The notes under the pieces: generated by a model
The model's input: the letters and a program-made list of their open reading frames with translations, nothing else
What the model was told of the DNA's origin: nothing
Databases searched by the model: none
Program-made: the position numbers and the translations under genes
Shown here: piece after piece, positions 1 to 11,549 of the stretch
Position numbering within the stretch: the first letter of the stretch is position 1
Layout of the letters: the number at the start of each line of letters is the position of its first letter
Source: Argyresthia goedartella
Taxonomy: Eukaryota; Arthropoda; Insecta; Lepidoptera; Argyresthiidae
Assembly: GCA_949825045.1 (NCBI GenBank)
Contig: OX463809.1
Span: 1,267,501 to 1,331,500, forward strand
Direction of reading: 5' to 3'
DNA: 64,000 bases

Positions 1-2
1 AA

Positions 3-1199
3 GGGAACTTAACATTGAATCAGCGCAATGAGATTAAAAAAATTAATGAACATGATGCAAACTGTACGGCCAGCCATGCCAAAAACATAGTACTAAAAGA
101 ATTCGATCAACTGAAACAGATAAGCAGCTGTAATTTTCAATCAATACAACAGCAATACGACGAAGTGGTCAAGCAAATAAACGATAGCGGTATCCAACTT
201 CTAGAAGAAGTACCAAAATACAGTAGTGTGAAAACTGGACTCTATAACGAACGTAACAAAATATTAGGTGCTCCTAAAGTACGGTTTGTAAACCCAAGCG
301 ACGTTGTTGTACCTGCAAAGTATACTGAGTTTTTATTGGCGGATTATGACGATGATTCCCAAAGAATAATTGTGTTTTGTAGCAAAGAAAATAGAGAGCA
401 AATTAGAAAGTATCATCATTTTTTTGCCGACGGCACGTTTAAAAGTTGTCCAAAAGGATTTAAACAATTATATACTATACATGGGTATAATGAACAAAAC
501 AAGTGTGTAACGCCACTATTATTTTGTCTGATGTGCGATAAGAAAATGAAAAGTTACGAAATACTGTTCAACTTGATAAAGACCACATTATCCACATGGG
601 TACCGAAAAAAATTACGATGGATTTTGAACTTGCTGCTATTCATGCCATCAGAAGAGTATTCCCAACAATTGTTTTTCGTGGATGTTACTATCATTTTAA
701 CCGATGCCTCTGGAGGAAGGCTAAGGCTCTCAATATCAATACAAGACCTAAGAAGAGGCACGTCGCTAGATGTATAGGACTAGCTCGCTTACCGCAAAAT
801 TTCATAAATACAGGATATCGATATGTTATGGCAAGGAGTCCAGTATGTATAGAAATAAATAAATTTAATGCCTACTTTAAGAAGCAATGGGTTTCAAAAG
901 ATAAAATAGAGAAAGAATGTTGCTGTCATGATGAAGCTATTAGAACTAATAATAATATAGAAGGTTGGCATGCAAAAATTAATAAATACGTTGGCCGCAA
1001 AAATCCCACTCTGGCTCATTTGCTTCACGTTTTGGAGACTGAGTCTACGTCCTTTGACCTCAGAAAAGTTAGCAAGAAGAAAAACAAAGAGTACGAGGAA
1101 ATTGATAAAGAAATAACCTCGGCAATAGAAGAGTTGAAGAGCGGAATAATAAGTGTCGGTCATTGTATCGAAATAATTTGCCCATATGTAATATGGTAG
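3..1199 (+). CDS. MULE-type (Mutator-like) transposase, 5' end outside window
   Basis: The frame is open back to base 3, so the true start lies upstream; the first start-like codon here is TTG at 15. Numbering from there, the protein shows a DDE-type core seen in MULE transposases: an 'FADGTF' block (Asp 139), an 'ITMDFE' block (Asp 203) and a Cys/His pair 'GCYYHF' (Cys 224, His 227). The upstream 'CTASHAKNIV' region resembles the stretch that follows a FLYWCH zinc finger in insect MULEs, so a DNA-binding finger probably lies outside the window. No internal stop is seen. The last ~19 codons run into a palindrome (1145-1227), so the natural C-terminus may have been replaced. It would cut and paste DNA in the nucleus. 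Family assignment is fairly secure; activity is unknown. Confidence 0.75.
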   Translation, partial: GNLTLNQRNEIKKINEHDANCTASHAKNIVLKEFDQLKQISSCNFQSIQQQYDEVVKQINDSGIQLLEEVPKYSSVKTGLYNERNKILGAPKVRFVNPSDVVVPAKYTEFLLADYDDDSQRIIVFCSKENREQIRKYHHFFADGTFKSCPKGFKQLYTIHGYNEQNKCVTPLLFCLMCDKKMKSYEILFNLIKTTLSTWVPKKITMDFELAAIHAIRRVFPTIVFRGCYYHFNRCLWRKAKALNINTRPKKRHVARCIGLARLPQNFINTGYRYVMARSPVCIEINKFNAYFKKQWVSKDKIEKECCCHDEAIRTNNNIEGWHAKINKYVGRKNPTLAHLLHVLETESTSFDLRKVSKKKNKEYEEIDKEITSAIEELKSGIISVGHCIEIICPYVIW

Positions 1200-1227
1200 T
1201 TCGATACCATGACCGACGCTTATTATT
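1145..1227. repeat. Imperfect 28-bp inverted repeat (hairpin) ending the transposase ORF
   Basis: The arm at 1145-1172 (aataataagtgtcggtc...) is complementary, with about two mismatches, to 1200-1227 around a ~27 bp spacer. It supplies the last codons and stop of the MULE ORF. It could be a tiny foldback insertion or part of the element's terminal repeat. Confidence 0.7.
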
Positions 1228-1486
1228 AATCCACTAAGGCCTGCCGGCCTGCGTCTAAGATTGATAATATAAAAATAAAGTCTCATTACTATTTGATTGT
1301 TTTTCTTGATTGTGCTAAGCTCCTCGTAGTATTGGTGTTCCACACTTAAACTTAAAAAAATCTTAGTAAATCCACTTGTAACTAATAAGTAGAGCCATTT
1401 AATATGTAATATTACTGATATTGGTTGCGAATTAGGACTACGCTTTTCTTTTTTCTCAACCACATATTTGCAAAGTCCTTTTTCGA

Positions 1487-1533
1487 AACCAAGTTGCGAA
1501 AGAAGAATAAAAGGTATTCTTTCGCAACTGGTT
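1487..1533. repeat. Hairpin built on 'aagttgcgaaagaa'
   Basis: The sequence aaccaagttgcgaaagaa is followed about 12 bp later by its near-exact inverse (ttctttcgcaactggtt). Degenerate 'ttgcgaa' copies continue to ~1590. It lies just downstream of the MULE remnant. Stretches 1228-1486 and 1534-1898 hold no recognised gene; 'gcgagtgcgactcacacttgtccgtttt' at ~1673-1700 matches, with mismatches, the common tail of a Lepidoptera repeat. Confidence 0.6.
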
Positions 1534-2091
1534 GCGAACAAGGAGTTTTCATTCTTCTTTCGCACCTGGTTACGAAACTCAGTTGCGGTAGCGGCCGAAA
1601 GGAAAGTAACGTTAAATATGACCCACGGCATTTTTCGAATTTCTCTAACCTTCTTGATAGGGACCTATCGCGTGCGAGTGCGACTCACACTTGTCCGTTT
1701 TATTTCTTTTTCTATTTTGTAATGGCTGCCTGCCGCAGGCCGGGGCTGTTCTGTAGATATTTTGTTACAGCGAGGTAGCTTTGTTGTCGAGATGTAGGGA
1801 AATGGTTGTTTATTCTTCAAGTTACTTCTTCGTTATGGCCAGAGTCTGTTGTTTGTTGCCACTGAAGTGTACGCAGATGTACTCGGGAAAACAAAATTGT
1901 TTCGAAATGGGTGCAAAGATACAAACTTAGTTAATGAGCTAACTTTATAACTCTTAGGAAATATAACAAGTCAGATCTACTACCTAGTTTCCTTAACACA
2001 GGGTGTAACTGAAAATATTTTTCACAATCATCAGACGTTTAGAGACAACCTGTCTACCATTTGAGTGTTTTTTTCTGTCACATCTTCTTTG

Positions 2092-2166
2092 TACCTTTGT
2101 CTAGTACCCAAGATACAGGGAATCCTAGTTTGGGGCTAGATCAATGTGTGTAAAATAGTGCCCAAG

Positions 2167-2210
<44 letters not shown>

Positions 2211-2212
2211 TG
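2092..2212 (+). mobile_element. Short LINE-tail insertion with (ATT)n tail inside repeat R-A
   Basis: The homologous copy at 29.8 kb reads straight through this site. Here about 117 bp, ending in a long ATT run, is flanked by TTTG on both sides (2088-2091 and 2209-2212). A direct duplication plus an A/T-rich 3' repeat fits target-primed insertion of a severely 5'-truncated non-LTR element or SINE. Confidence 0.65.
2168..2210. repeat. (ATT)n microsatellite
   Basis: About 14 uninterrupted ATT triplets form the 3' tail of the insertion above. Confidence 0.95.
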
Positions 2213-2786
2213 TTTAGGCAACAGTAGTCGTAACTCAAGTGGGCCGAAAAAGGCTTGATTTTGTACCTAAACAACATCATCATCATCAATCAGCCCACAT
2301 TCACCCACTGCTGGGTATAGGCATCTTCTTTACCACGCCATCCACTCCGGTCCTGAGCCTCCCGCGTCCACTGCCTACCAGCTACGGCGATGACGTCAAT
2401 TGTCCCATCGGCTGGTGGTCTGCTCACTGGTCGTCGTGCAGTTCTGGGTAGCCTCTAGCCCTAATCGCTTTGTGCCACCTTCCTTCATCTCTCATTGCCA
2501 AGTATCCTGCCGCCTCCCACTTCAGCCACACAATGTCATACATTGGCCTATCACTTCGTCAAAACTACTAATCCAATCAGTGGGGACAAATAAGGTTCTG
2601 CCCTATAGAAGGTGGAGTAGAAAATGTTTTGATTTGTATTGCTTAGGTGTGAACTGCTCAAGGAAATTTAAAGTTTTAGACACCGAGGGTCGACAGGGTT
2701 AGCCGCCGTCTTGAATTTTTTGAACGTCTTGAACCAACATTTTTATTTTTTACATATTAGTTCCACAGCTAATTTTACGATATAAT

Positions 2787-3264
2787 AATAGTAGTTTATG
2801 TGACTGCTACATAATGGAGGGCATTAATACTCGAAAGTGGGTTTATGAAATGAGCCGAAGGCGAGTTTCATAATAATATCACTCGAGAGTTTTAATGCCT
2901 AATTATGTACAGTTACATACACTAGTTTATCTACAAACATATCATAAGCTTACCTTGTTTTCTAGTACCAACTTCACGCAGGCGGGCGTCGTCGGCGTTC
3001 GAAATTTGAATGTCATAATATGTAGAAAACTTACACATTATGGTCATAATGTATAATTTTTCAGATAAGAAACGAGTTTTTACCAAGTAGTTTAACATTA
3101 TGCTGATCGTAACGTGCGGTTTTTGTACGCAGTAAAGAGGGCTTATGATACGTGTGTAGATAAAATCAGTTCAGTATCCCACTTTAATGCCTTCGGCTCG
3201 TTTCATAAACCCACTCTCAAGTATTGATGCCCTCCATTGTGTAGCAGTCACATAAACTACTATT
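2787..3264. mobile_element. MITE, 478 bp, with ~75 bp terminal inverted repeats
   Basis: The left arm (aatagtagtttatgtgactg...) and right arm (...cagtcacataaactactatt) are inverse copies over ~75 bp, including 'ggagggcattaatactcgaaagtgggtttatgaaa' against its complement. No coding frame lies inside. A rearranged relative in the opposite orientation is at 32531-32953. It is probably a non-autonomous DNA transposon; the superfamily is not determined because no clear target duplication is visible. Confidence 0.8.
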
Positions 3265-3294
3265 TTCGCCTTCTGAATTCTTTATAATTCATAA

Positions 3295-3475
3295 TTCTTT
3301 ATTGTACACAAATATTTAAAAAGCTACATTAAAAGAAAATGCATGTGCACAGGCGAGCTTATCTCTAAAAAGAGATTTATTCCAGTAAATCAAGGCATTA
3401 AAGGAATTGGTATCATAAAAGGGAAGGTGCTCAATAAATACTCTTACTAAAATGCCTAGCAATAAATTAAATACG
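3295..3475 (-). mobile_element. LINE 3'-UTR remnant (CR1/L2-like family of 59.8 kb)
   Basis: It carries 'aggcgagcttatctctaaaaagagattt', followed by a 'ccagtaaatcaaggc' block. The same motif sits in the 3' UTR of the LINE at 59841-61816, so this is a dead antisense 3' end of that family. Confidence 0.55.
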
Positions 3476-3534
3476 TATAAATTGTTGCAGGGAAGGAACT
3501 ATGCACAATCAAATCTTTATTGTCACTATATATA

Positions 3535-3800
3535 AATGTAGCCCATTAATGTCCCCACCGAGGGGCACAGGCCTTTGCCCGGATACGAGTGAGATTAAGC
3601 CATACTCCACCACGCTGGCTCAGTGCGGGTTGATGGAGGGGTTTTACGACCACACCACGTAGCGATAGTAACCGGGACCTGCAGCTTAACGTGTCAACCA
3701 CAGAGTATTGAATATTAGAGAGAGAGCAAGCCGCCACGTACCGGCTGACCGTTGTATGCCCAGTGTGCATACAGTTGCTCTCAGCGAGAATTCCCGAGTG
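3535..3800. repeat. Lepidoptera-type interspersed repeat ('taatgtccccaccgaggggcacaggcc')
   Basis: A block containing 'gtccccaccgaggggcacaggcctttgcccggatacgag' is echoed at 37053-37130. It is non-coding despite short open frames on the minus strand. Confidence 0.55.
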
Positions 3801-4228
3801 CACGCGCCGATCGCCTTAGAAAACTGACAACATTTAGCTTTATTTTTTATAATGCTGGCCTGTGCAGTTGTCCTATATGAAAATCGCAGTGATTCGACAA
3901 ATTTCCATAACAAGGCTATAACATTTCACAGGTAAATACTGAAAATACAATATTTCTTCCATAAAACAACACGATTAACGAAATATTCCGAGGAAGTAAT
4001 GCTATTGAGTCGCATCCAGATTCCGTCTCTCTCATACTCATTAGCGTTACCTACTAGCGAGAGAGACAGGAAATAAATTTAATTTCCATGACCCTGTGTG
4101 TGCTGTGTGCGTGCTTTATGAAACAATGTGCGCCTCATGCGTATGTATACAGCCACGTAACTGCTTTGCCTGTGTTTACCAATACGAGAGTAGGGATAAA
4201 TGTGTAAGTGGGGTATTGTGTGAGCGTG

Positions 4229-4563
4229 TTACGATGTCACCATCTACAATGAATCACCGACCAGATGGATCACCTCATACGAGATTGCGAAAGACATGGA
4301 ACCTTCTAGAACATCGATTCCGAATTTCATGAGAAATCTGACAGTGCATTTCATTTCCATCGTGGGACCACCACCAGTTTTCCCAGGGCCTTTTTGCTAG
4401 AATCGCTCTTGCGAGAGGACGTTTAGTATAATTGCGGGATCAATCGCGATCACCCCTAATTTTAAGTGAATAGACTAAGAACATTTGTAACTTTCTACAT
4501 TAAAGTTGTGAATGGACATATCTCGTCTTTTTTAAAATCCCCTCTGACGGCCAGTACACGTAA
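4229..4563 (+). repeat. 5' LTR of errantivirus copy 1 (335 bp)
   Basis: It is bounded by the short inverted repeat TTACG...CGTAA. It is nearly identical to the antisense LTR at 20763-21097 and its first 121 bp recur at 13260-13380. An ATTAAA polyadenylation-like signal lies near the end (~4499). Confidence 0.9.
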
Positions 4564-4564
4564 T

Positions 4565-4581
4565 TGGCGCAGTCGGTAGTG
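4565..4581 (+). promoter_or_regulatory. Primer-binding site, tRNA-Ser-like
   Basis: TGGCGCAGTCGGTAG starts one base after the LTR. From memory it resembles the tRNA-Ser site used by 17.6/297-type errantiviruses. Confidence 0.75.
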
Positions 4582-4819
4582 GGTAGTTGGTCAGTGCGTG
4601 AATCTAACATCGAGGTCCACACTGATAGGTGTCTTATCGGACGACACGGTGCAACTACGATCTACAACCTACGTACGTACAAGTGCCAAGAAGAGGATTT
4701 ACCGAGCCGCCACATCCAGACATCGATGAGAAAGCTCCAAGACGAGATGCTGCTACTGTGAGTCATAGAATAGTTACGCAAATTCTATTGGTTGCTATTC
4801 CCTCACTCTCACAGTACCT

Positions 4820-4980
4820 ATCCTAGTTCCTAGTTACCTAGTTTCTAATAATTATATCGTATACCTAATATCGGTGTACCTCTTAGTTAAAACTATCTTA
4901 TTAGTTGTATACCTAATATCGGTGTACCTCTTAAGTAAATCTATCATAGTTATATCTAAAATCGATATACCTAACTACCA
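4820..4980 (+). repeat. Repeated 'cctaatatcggtgtacctctta' motif in 5' leader
   Basis: Two near-perfect copies (~4864 and ~4912) and a degenerate third lie between the primer site and gag. In Drosophila gypsy a repeat cluster in the same place is an insulator; the motif here differs, so function is only a guess. Confidence 0.5.
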
Positions 4981-5117
4981 AAATTTTTTACCCACGAGTA
5001 GGTAGGGGTCTTAGACCCAGTAGTCGTGAGGAAATAAGGAGACAGCTAAGCGGCCAAAGTCGTAACTTAGACCTCCTAGAAGTAATAGACGAAAGCTTAG
5101 AAGATAATTATTTTAGA

Positions 5118-6332
5118 ATGACGGAAAATCAGCAGAACGAGGTACCGACCCTCGCCGCCGAAAATATGGCACCTCTGCAACCCCAGGTTGATTATACGGA
5201 CAGGATTTACAAGGCTTTAAGATTAGTGCCTGAGTTTGATGGAAACTCTAATGTCCTGATAAGATTTTTGAACATTTGCGATCAGCTTGTGCTCACATAT
5301 GTCAATCCAGCCCCAGGCAACGAACTAAACAACTATGCTATGTTAAATGGCATATTGAATAAAGTAAAAGGACCCGCCGCTAGAACACTAGCAACGAACG
5401 GCGTAGCCTCAGACTGGAATGGCATAAAGAATGCATTGATAAATTCATTCTCTGACCATCGTGATGAATCTGCTCTATATACGGATCTATCAATGTTGTG
5501 TCAAGGCAATGATACCCCACACGTTTACTATGAACGTGTCCAAAATCAACTCAATACCATCATGACCTATGTCGAACTGCATGACGAAGTCTCAACTACT
5601 GTGGAAGCGAAACGAACTTTGTATAAAAAGTTAGCGCTTCAGACATAGCTGAAGGGTTTGAAAGAACCACTAGGCTCTCGAATTAGATGCATGCGACCCC
5701 CAACCTTAGAGAAAGCCCTGGAGTTTGCTCAAGAGGAATTAAACGTAATGTACCTACAGAACAAAGAACCGAGAAAATTCCCCCCCGTGTATTCGCAAAA
5801 TGCTTCCCGATCAAACCCAACTCAATTTCTGGTGCCCCGACCAGCGTTTGTTCCCCAAATGCCTCCGCCAAATGTGACTAGGCCCATTTACAGCCTTCAA
5901 CAGCCCAACATCCCGTGTAGACCCCCGTATCAAGGACCATCAAGGACCCAACAAATGTTCGGTGCCCTGCCCCGTTCTGACATGTCCACCGGTTTTAAAA
6001 TTCAACCGCGACCCCAGCCTATGAATTCATTCCAAAACCGACCAACACCAATGAGTGGTGTAAGTCACCCCGTTGCCCGGACTCTACCACCGATTTCTCG
6101 TAATGTAGCTCCTTATCAGCCGCAACGAGAAATGCACAGTAACGAAGCGTACGAGACATACGACCCTAACACTTACGATGACTATTACCAAGAGTACCCG
6201 GAGTACCCCGGCTTTGTATCGAATGACTGTGACAACCCCCAAATGACTGACCCACAACAGCTCGATTATGACCAGACTCAACAGACTGAGCAGGATTTTC
6301 CCCCGGATTCGAAGCCGAATGCCCCAGAATAG
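5118..6332 (+). pseudogene. gag: Errantivirus gag, interrupted by one stop
   Basis: The ATG at 5118 opens a 176-codon frame ended by TAG at 5646-5648. The same frame then resumes and runs to TAG at 6330-6332, so a single nonsense codon splits a ~404-codon gag. The first part has the capsid-like helical region ('LVPEFDGNSNVLIRFL', 'VKGPAARTL'). The second begins 'LKGLKEPLGSRIRCMRP', typical of 17.6/297-type Gag, and continues into a Pro/Tyr/Gln-rich tail without a CCHC knuckle. Gag would assemble the particle. Downstream pol lies in the -1 frame and overlaps the end (6290-6332). Confidence 0.85.
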
Positions 6333-9300
6333 AATTAAATCTTCAGCATCGGAGACAACTCCCGTACATCCAGATTTTCAACCCCCCCCTGAAACTACTC
6401 ATTGACACAGGTGCAAACCAATCGTTTCTTAGCCCTGAAGCGGTTGAAAGATATTTTCCAAATACGCCCCTGGACTATGACCCTTTTATAGTGACGAACA
6501 TACACGCTACTACGTCAAATAACTACTCAATCAGAATTCCCTGCTTCCCCGAGTTAAATGACCGATTACCGATAAAATTATCTGTCTATAGATTCCATAA
6601 CTATTTTGACGGCTTAATTGGATGCGATTTGTTGGAACAATGGAAGGCAAAAATAGATCTTGGAAAGAGAATATTCATCACTCAATTTGCAACAAATCCC
6701 ATTCAGATGTATGAGTCGCCTCAGAATAAAACTCTATATGAGACTGTAGTACTTGCACAGTCCACTCGACTAGTTAGAGTGCCCACCAATGTACACAACG
6801 GAGATATCTCCATAGACCAACAGACAATTTGTGGCTGTAATGTCAATGACTGTCTATCCAGATCCCAAGATAGCCAAGCGTATGTTGAGGTATCGAACCC
6901 GACTCACAATGACCTCATATTTTCACTGAAAGTCCCCATTCGCGCACATGAGTTTAGCGAATCGACTTTACCACCAATGATGACTAATCGCACACAAGAA
7001 GTCTTATCGCGTCTACGCACTGAGCATTTAAACGTCGAAGAAAGAACTAACTTAATGATGCTTTGTAAAGAATATGCCGACGTATTTTATATCGAAGACG
7101 AACCACTGACTTTTACGAACCAAGAGAAGCATATTATTAGGACGACTGACGAAATTCCCGTGCACACTAAGACATACAGATACCCCCAAATTTACAAAAA
7201 GGAAGTTCAATCTCAGATTCAAAAAATGTTAGACCAGGGTATGATCAGACCCTCAAATTCCGCATGGAGTGCCCCTATTTGGATAGTACCAAAAAAGGTA
7301 GACGCCTCCGGTAAAACCAAGTGGAGACTAGTAGTTGACTTTAGAAAACTTAACGAAAAGACAATCGACGATAGGTACCCCATTCCCAACATAACCGACA
7401 TTCTAGACAAGTTAGGAAATTGCCAGTACTTTTCTTGCCTAGACATGGCTAGCGGATTTTATCAATTGGAGACCCACCCTGATAGTATTCATAAAACCGC
7501 GTTCAACGTAGATTGTGCCCCCGGACACTTCGAATTTTTACGCATGCCTATGGGACTAAAGAACTCTCCCTCAACATTCCAGCGCGTAATGGACAACGTG
7601 CTTGGAGGCCTTCAAAATGTCATTTGCGTGGTGTACTTGGATGAAGTTTTAGTATTTTCAACGTCATTACAGGAACATATCGTAAATCTGCGTAAAATAT
7701 AGAGATTGCGAGAATCTAACTTCAAAATCCAGATGGACAAATCTGAATTTTTGAAGTATGAAACTCTTTACTTAGGTCACATTATCACCCCCGACGGAGT
7801 CAAGCCCAACCCTGATAAAATTGCAGCAATCAAAAACTACCCCATCCCCAGAACCCCGAAGCAGATAAAAGGTTTTCTAGGATTGTTAGGCTACTACAGA
7901 CGATTTATACCAGACTTTGCTAAACTGACAAAACCTAAGACAGTGTGCTTGAAAAAAGGTGCTAAAATAAACCTTACCCCCGACTACATAAAGTGCTTTG
8001 AACACTGTAAAACTCTACCCTATATTACGTTACCCCGACTTAACAAAAGACTTCATTTTTACAACTGACGCTTCGAACTTCGCCCTTGGTGCGATTCTCT
8101 CACAAGGACCGATAGGCTCAGACCGACCCGTAGCATATGCGTCTAGGACCCTAAATAGTAGCGAAATTAACTACTCTACTATTGAGAAAGAGATGCTTGC
8201 AATCGTATGGGCTACCAAGTATTTCAGACCATACCTTTTTGGACGGAAGTTCAAAATAGTAACTGACCACCAGCCCCTTCAATGGCTTATGAATTTAAAG
8301 GAGCCAAACTCTCGCCTCACCAGGTGGAGACTAAAACTCGCAGACTACGACTTCACAGTCGTGTACAAAAAAGGCAAGAACAATACCAATGCCGATGCCC
8401 TATCGCGCGTCGAAATTCATAATGAAGAACTCGCTTCTATGATAGTGAACATCTCTTCCTCAGGGTCATCAACCATTACTGCCCCCGATGACAGACCATT
8501 TCTCAGCCAGTCATCCACGGATACCGCACCCAGTGAAACACCACTGAAAGGCCCCCTTCCACTCTTCACTGCACATTCAAACACAGATATACCACCCCCC
8601 GGAGACGCCTCCATTCACGTCAACTCACCCGCTGAAACAGTTCATACCAGTGTGGAGAATCCCATACTCAACTTGCCCATTTCAGATGAACCTCTGAATA
8701 AATTCCGTAAACAACTTGTGATAAAAATTGTCCCCACTTCCGCTTGCCAGCGCCCAAAAATAGTTAAACCTTTTGAGACCTTCCAAAGAACATACGTTGA
8801 AATTACAGATAGTAATTTTGAGGATAAGTTAATTGATGTCGTAAAAAGATACATCGACCCCAAGCTTCGAACAGCCATATTAGTACAACCCCCTGAAAAA
8901 ATGTACGACATTGTCCCTGTCATACAGAGAACTTTCAAAAGTTCCTCTATGAACTTAGTTCTGGTGAAACATGAACTTGAAAATTTACCTGAATATTTGA
9001 CCCAACAGAGCATCATTCAAAATTATCATGAAGGAAAAACCAATCACCGTGGCATAAATGAAACATTCCTGTCACTCTACCACCGATACTTTTGGCCCAA
9101 GTTAAAAGAAAGCATTACAAAATTCATTAGCAACTGTAACATATGTAGTTCCGCGATATACGACCTCAATCCATTGCGCCCTCAATTACAAATTGTCCCG
9201 CCACCGACAAAACCTTTCGAATTAGTACATGCAGATGTGTTAACCATTGAACAGGAAAAGTACTTCACCATCATAGATGCCTTCTCAAAATTTGCACAAG

Positions 9301-9509
9301 CCTATAAAATCCCGGATAGCACTGCCCCCAGCATAGTTAAAGCCCTATTAACTTTCAGCTCACATTATGGTTTTCCTATGAACTTAAAAACGGACCAAGG
9401 AACCGAGTTCACAAATCAGGTCGTTTCAGAACTGTTAAAGTTACACAAAGTCCAACACCATACCACCGCAGCTCATGCCCCTAACGAAAATGGTATGATA
9501 GAACGATTT

Positions 9510-11018
9510 TCAAAAACTCAAAACTCAAAACGTTTATTCTGTAAATAGGCCACAAGGGCACTATCACATGTCATTTCATTTCATTTTTTACAGAACATTT
9601 GGTATTATTATTTGTATCATATTATCAGAAAAAAGTACTTAATTATTGTTTCTGAGAGATGTAAAAAGTCTCAAATGTCATAATAAAATAATTAAAATAT
9701 AAATAACAGAGATGTATAGTCTCTTTAGTCAATAATACAATGATAATAGGAGATGTAAATGGTCCCCACAGTCAAGAGTTGTATAATTAAATTAATCTTT
9801 GGAGGTGTAAAAGGCCTCCAAGTGTCCAGTAAAAGAAACTCTGGCAGTGAGGATGCTCACAATTAATTAGAACAATTCAGTCCCAAGCATTTTTATCGTC
9901 TATGTACTCTTTAATACTGTAGTAAGCTTTAGAAATAAGCCTTTGCTTGATGTATTTCTTGAACTTATTAATTGATAGATCTGTCAAAGTGCTTGGGAGT
10001 TTATTGTAAAATCTTACACAATTACCCTTGAACGAGTTTTTTATTTTATGGAGCCGAGTAGTGGGCACTGCAAGTTTGTCCTTGTCTCTAGTATTAAAGT
10101 TATGTATATCACAGTTTCTTCGAAAGTTAACAATGTTCTTATGGACATACATAATATTCTCGTAAATATATTGACTATGGACTGTCAATATATTTACTTC
10201 TTTAAACTTATTTCTAAGAGAATCTCTATTATTCATTTTATAAATCGCACGAACAGCCCGCTTCTGCAGCACAAAAATAGTATTTATGTCAGCAGCACTG
10301 CCCCAGAGCAGAATACCGTAGGACATAATACTATGAAAATAACTAAAATAAACTAATCTGGCTGTTTTTAAATCTGTCAAGTGACGGATTTTCCTGCATG
10401 CAAAAGCTGCAGAGCTCAGTCTGTTCGATAGCTTATCAATATGTGGACCCCATTGGAGTTTGGAATCCAACGTTATACCTAGAAACACTGTGCTGGTTAC
10501 CAATTCCAATTCCTCATTTTTAATTGTTATACATGTCTGATTATTTTTAACGTTAGTAGTAAGAAACTTAACACATTTAGTCTTTTTCTCATTTAATAGC
10601 AAATTATTAACATTAAACCAATTTACCACTCTTGATATGGTATTGTTCACGTGATCATCATTAGCGTGTTGGTTTCGCTTTGTTTTAAAAATAAGTGAGG
10701 TGTCATCAGCAAACAGTACCATATCATGACAGTCCCTTCCTAGATAGGGTAAGTCGTTTATATAGATGAGGAATAGGAAGGGTCCCAATATTGAGCCCTG
10801 TGGCACGCCCAAAGAAACCAATGATCCTGGTGATCGTTCTCCGTTTACGTCTACCCTTTGTATTCTTCCGTTCAGATAAGATTTTGACAAATTCAATGAC
10901 GTGTCTCTAACTCCATAATGATGTAATTTCCTGATCAATGTTTCATGACAAACGCAATCAAAAGCCTTAGATAAGTCACAAAAAATGCCTAGGGCATCTT
11001 GTGACTCTATTCAAAGTT
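9510..11018 (-). mobile_element. Jockey-like LINE inserted in errantivirus integrase
   Basis: This 5'-truncated, antisense non-LTR element is flanked by GATTT (9505-9509 and 11019-11023). Its 3' end carries short 'gttttgagttttgag' repeats instead of poly(A). The pol sequence is contiguous once the insert is skipped. A closely related element is at 46205-47130 and an 80 bp scrap at 62411-62490. Confidence 0.85.
9877..11018 (-). CDS. Reverse transcriptase C-terminal half, Jockey-like LINE (5'-truncated)
   Basis: The frame is open from the 5' truncation point and contains 'DLSKAFDCV', then the RT core 'GVPQGSILGPFLFLIYINDL' and the catalytic 'LFADDTSL'. The thumb and C-terminal part follow, with 'TVFLGITLDSKLQW' and ending in 'IDDKNAWD'. 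No internal stop is seen, although the endonuclease, ORF1 and the first RT motifs are absent. A TTG at 10938 is not a real start. It would have copied its RNA at nicked target DNA. It is a dead partial copy but well preserved, so the insertion is younger than most damage to its host element. Confidence 0.85.
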
Positions 11019-11549
11019 GATTTCATAGTACACTCCTAGTGCACCTTAGATTATTAAAAATTCAGCACAGAAATGAACCTGCCCAAAATCTTGTTCCATA
11101 CGCAATTATAGCATACAATAGCTCTATACATAGTCTAACTAAATGCAGACCCTTTGATCTTGTAACTGGACATTTTGACCCCCGAGACCCGACCGACATG
11201 AACTTGACTGAAAGATTACTACAACAGTACCTACAGGAACATCGCAATAAAATGGATACAATCTACCATATCATACATGACTCATCAACAGCTGAACGTA
11301 CCGCGCTGACGTCACAACGCAACGACAGTAGAGAACCCATTTTAAATTACAGACCAAACGAGGAAATATTCATACGTAACCCGGCAGCTGCTAGACAAAA
11401 ACTCGCACCACGATTCACCCATGACAAAGTCGTCTCAAACTTACCCATTCATATTTACACCTCAAAGAAACGTGGACCCATAGCCAAAAATCGTATAAAG
11501 AGACCTTTAAAACATAGATCACTTGACTTGTTACAGGATCATACTAACC

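Larger units (their letters stand above)
1899..2503 (+). repeat. Interspersed repeat R-A, copy 1 (with a 121 bp insertion)
   Basis: This block matches 29647-30126 nearly base for base, from 'gtttcgaaatg' to 'cttccttcatctctc'. It includes a 'catcatcatcatcaatcagcccac' stretch and 'cccactgctgggtataggc', which I recall as a widespread lepidopteran repeat motif. Copy 1 differs by an insertion at 2092-2212. Confidence 0.75.

Noticed and set aside
894..1631. 245-codon minus-strand ORF
   Set aside because: It runs through the antisense of the transposase, the palindrome and a hairpin; hydrophobic, with no recognisable domain.
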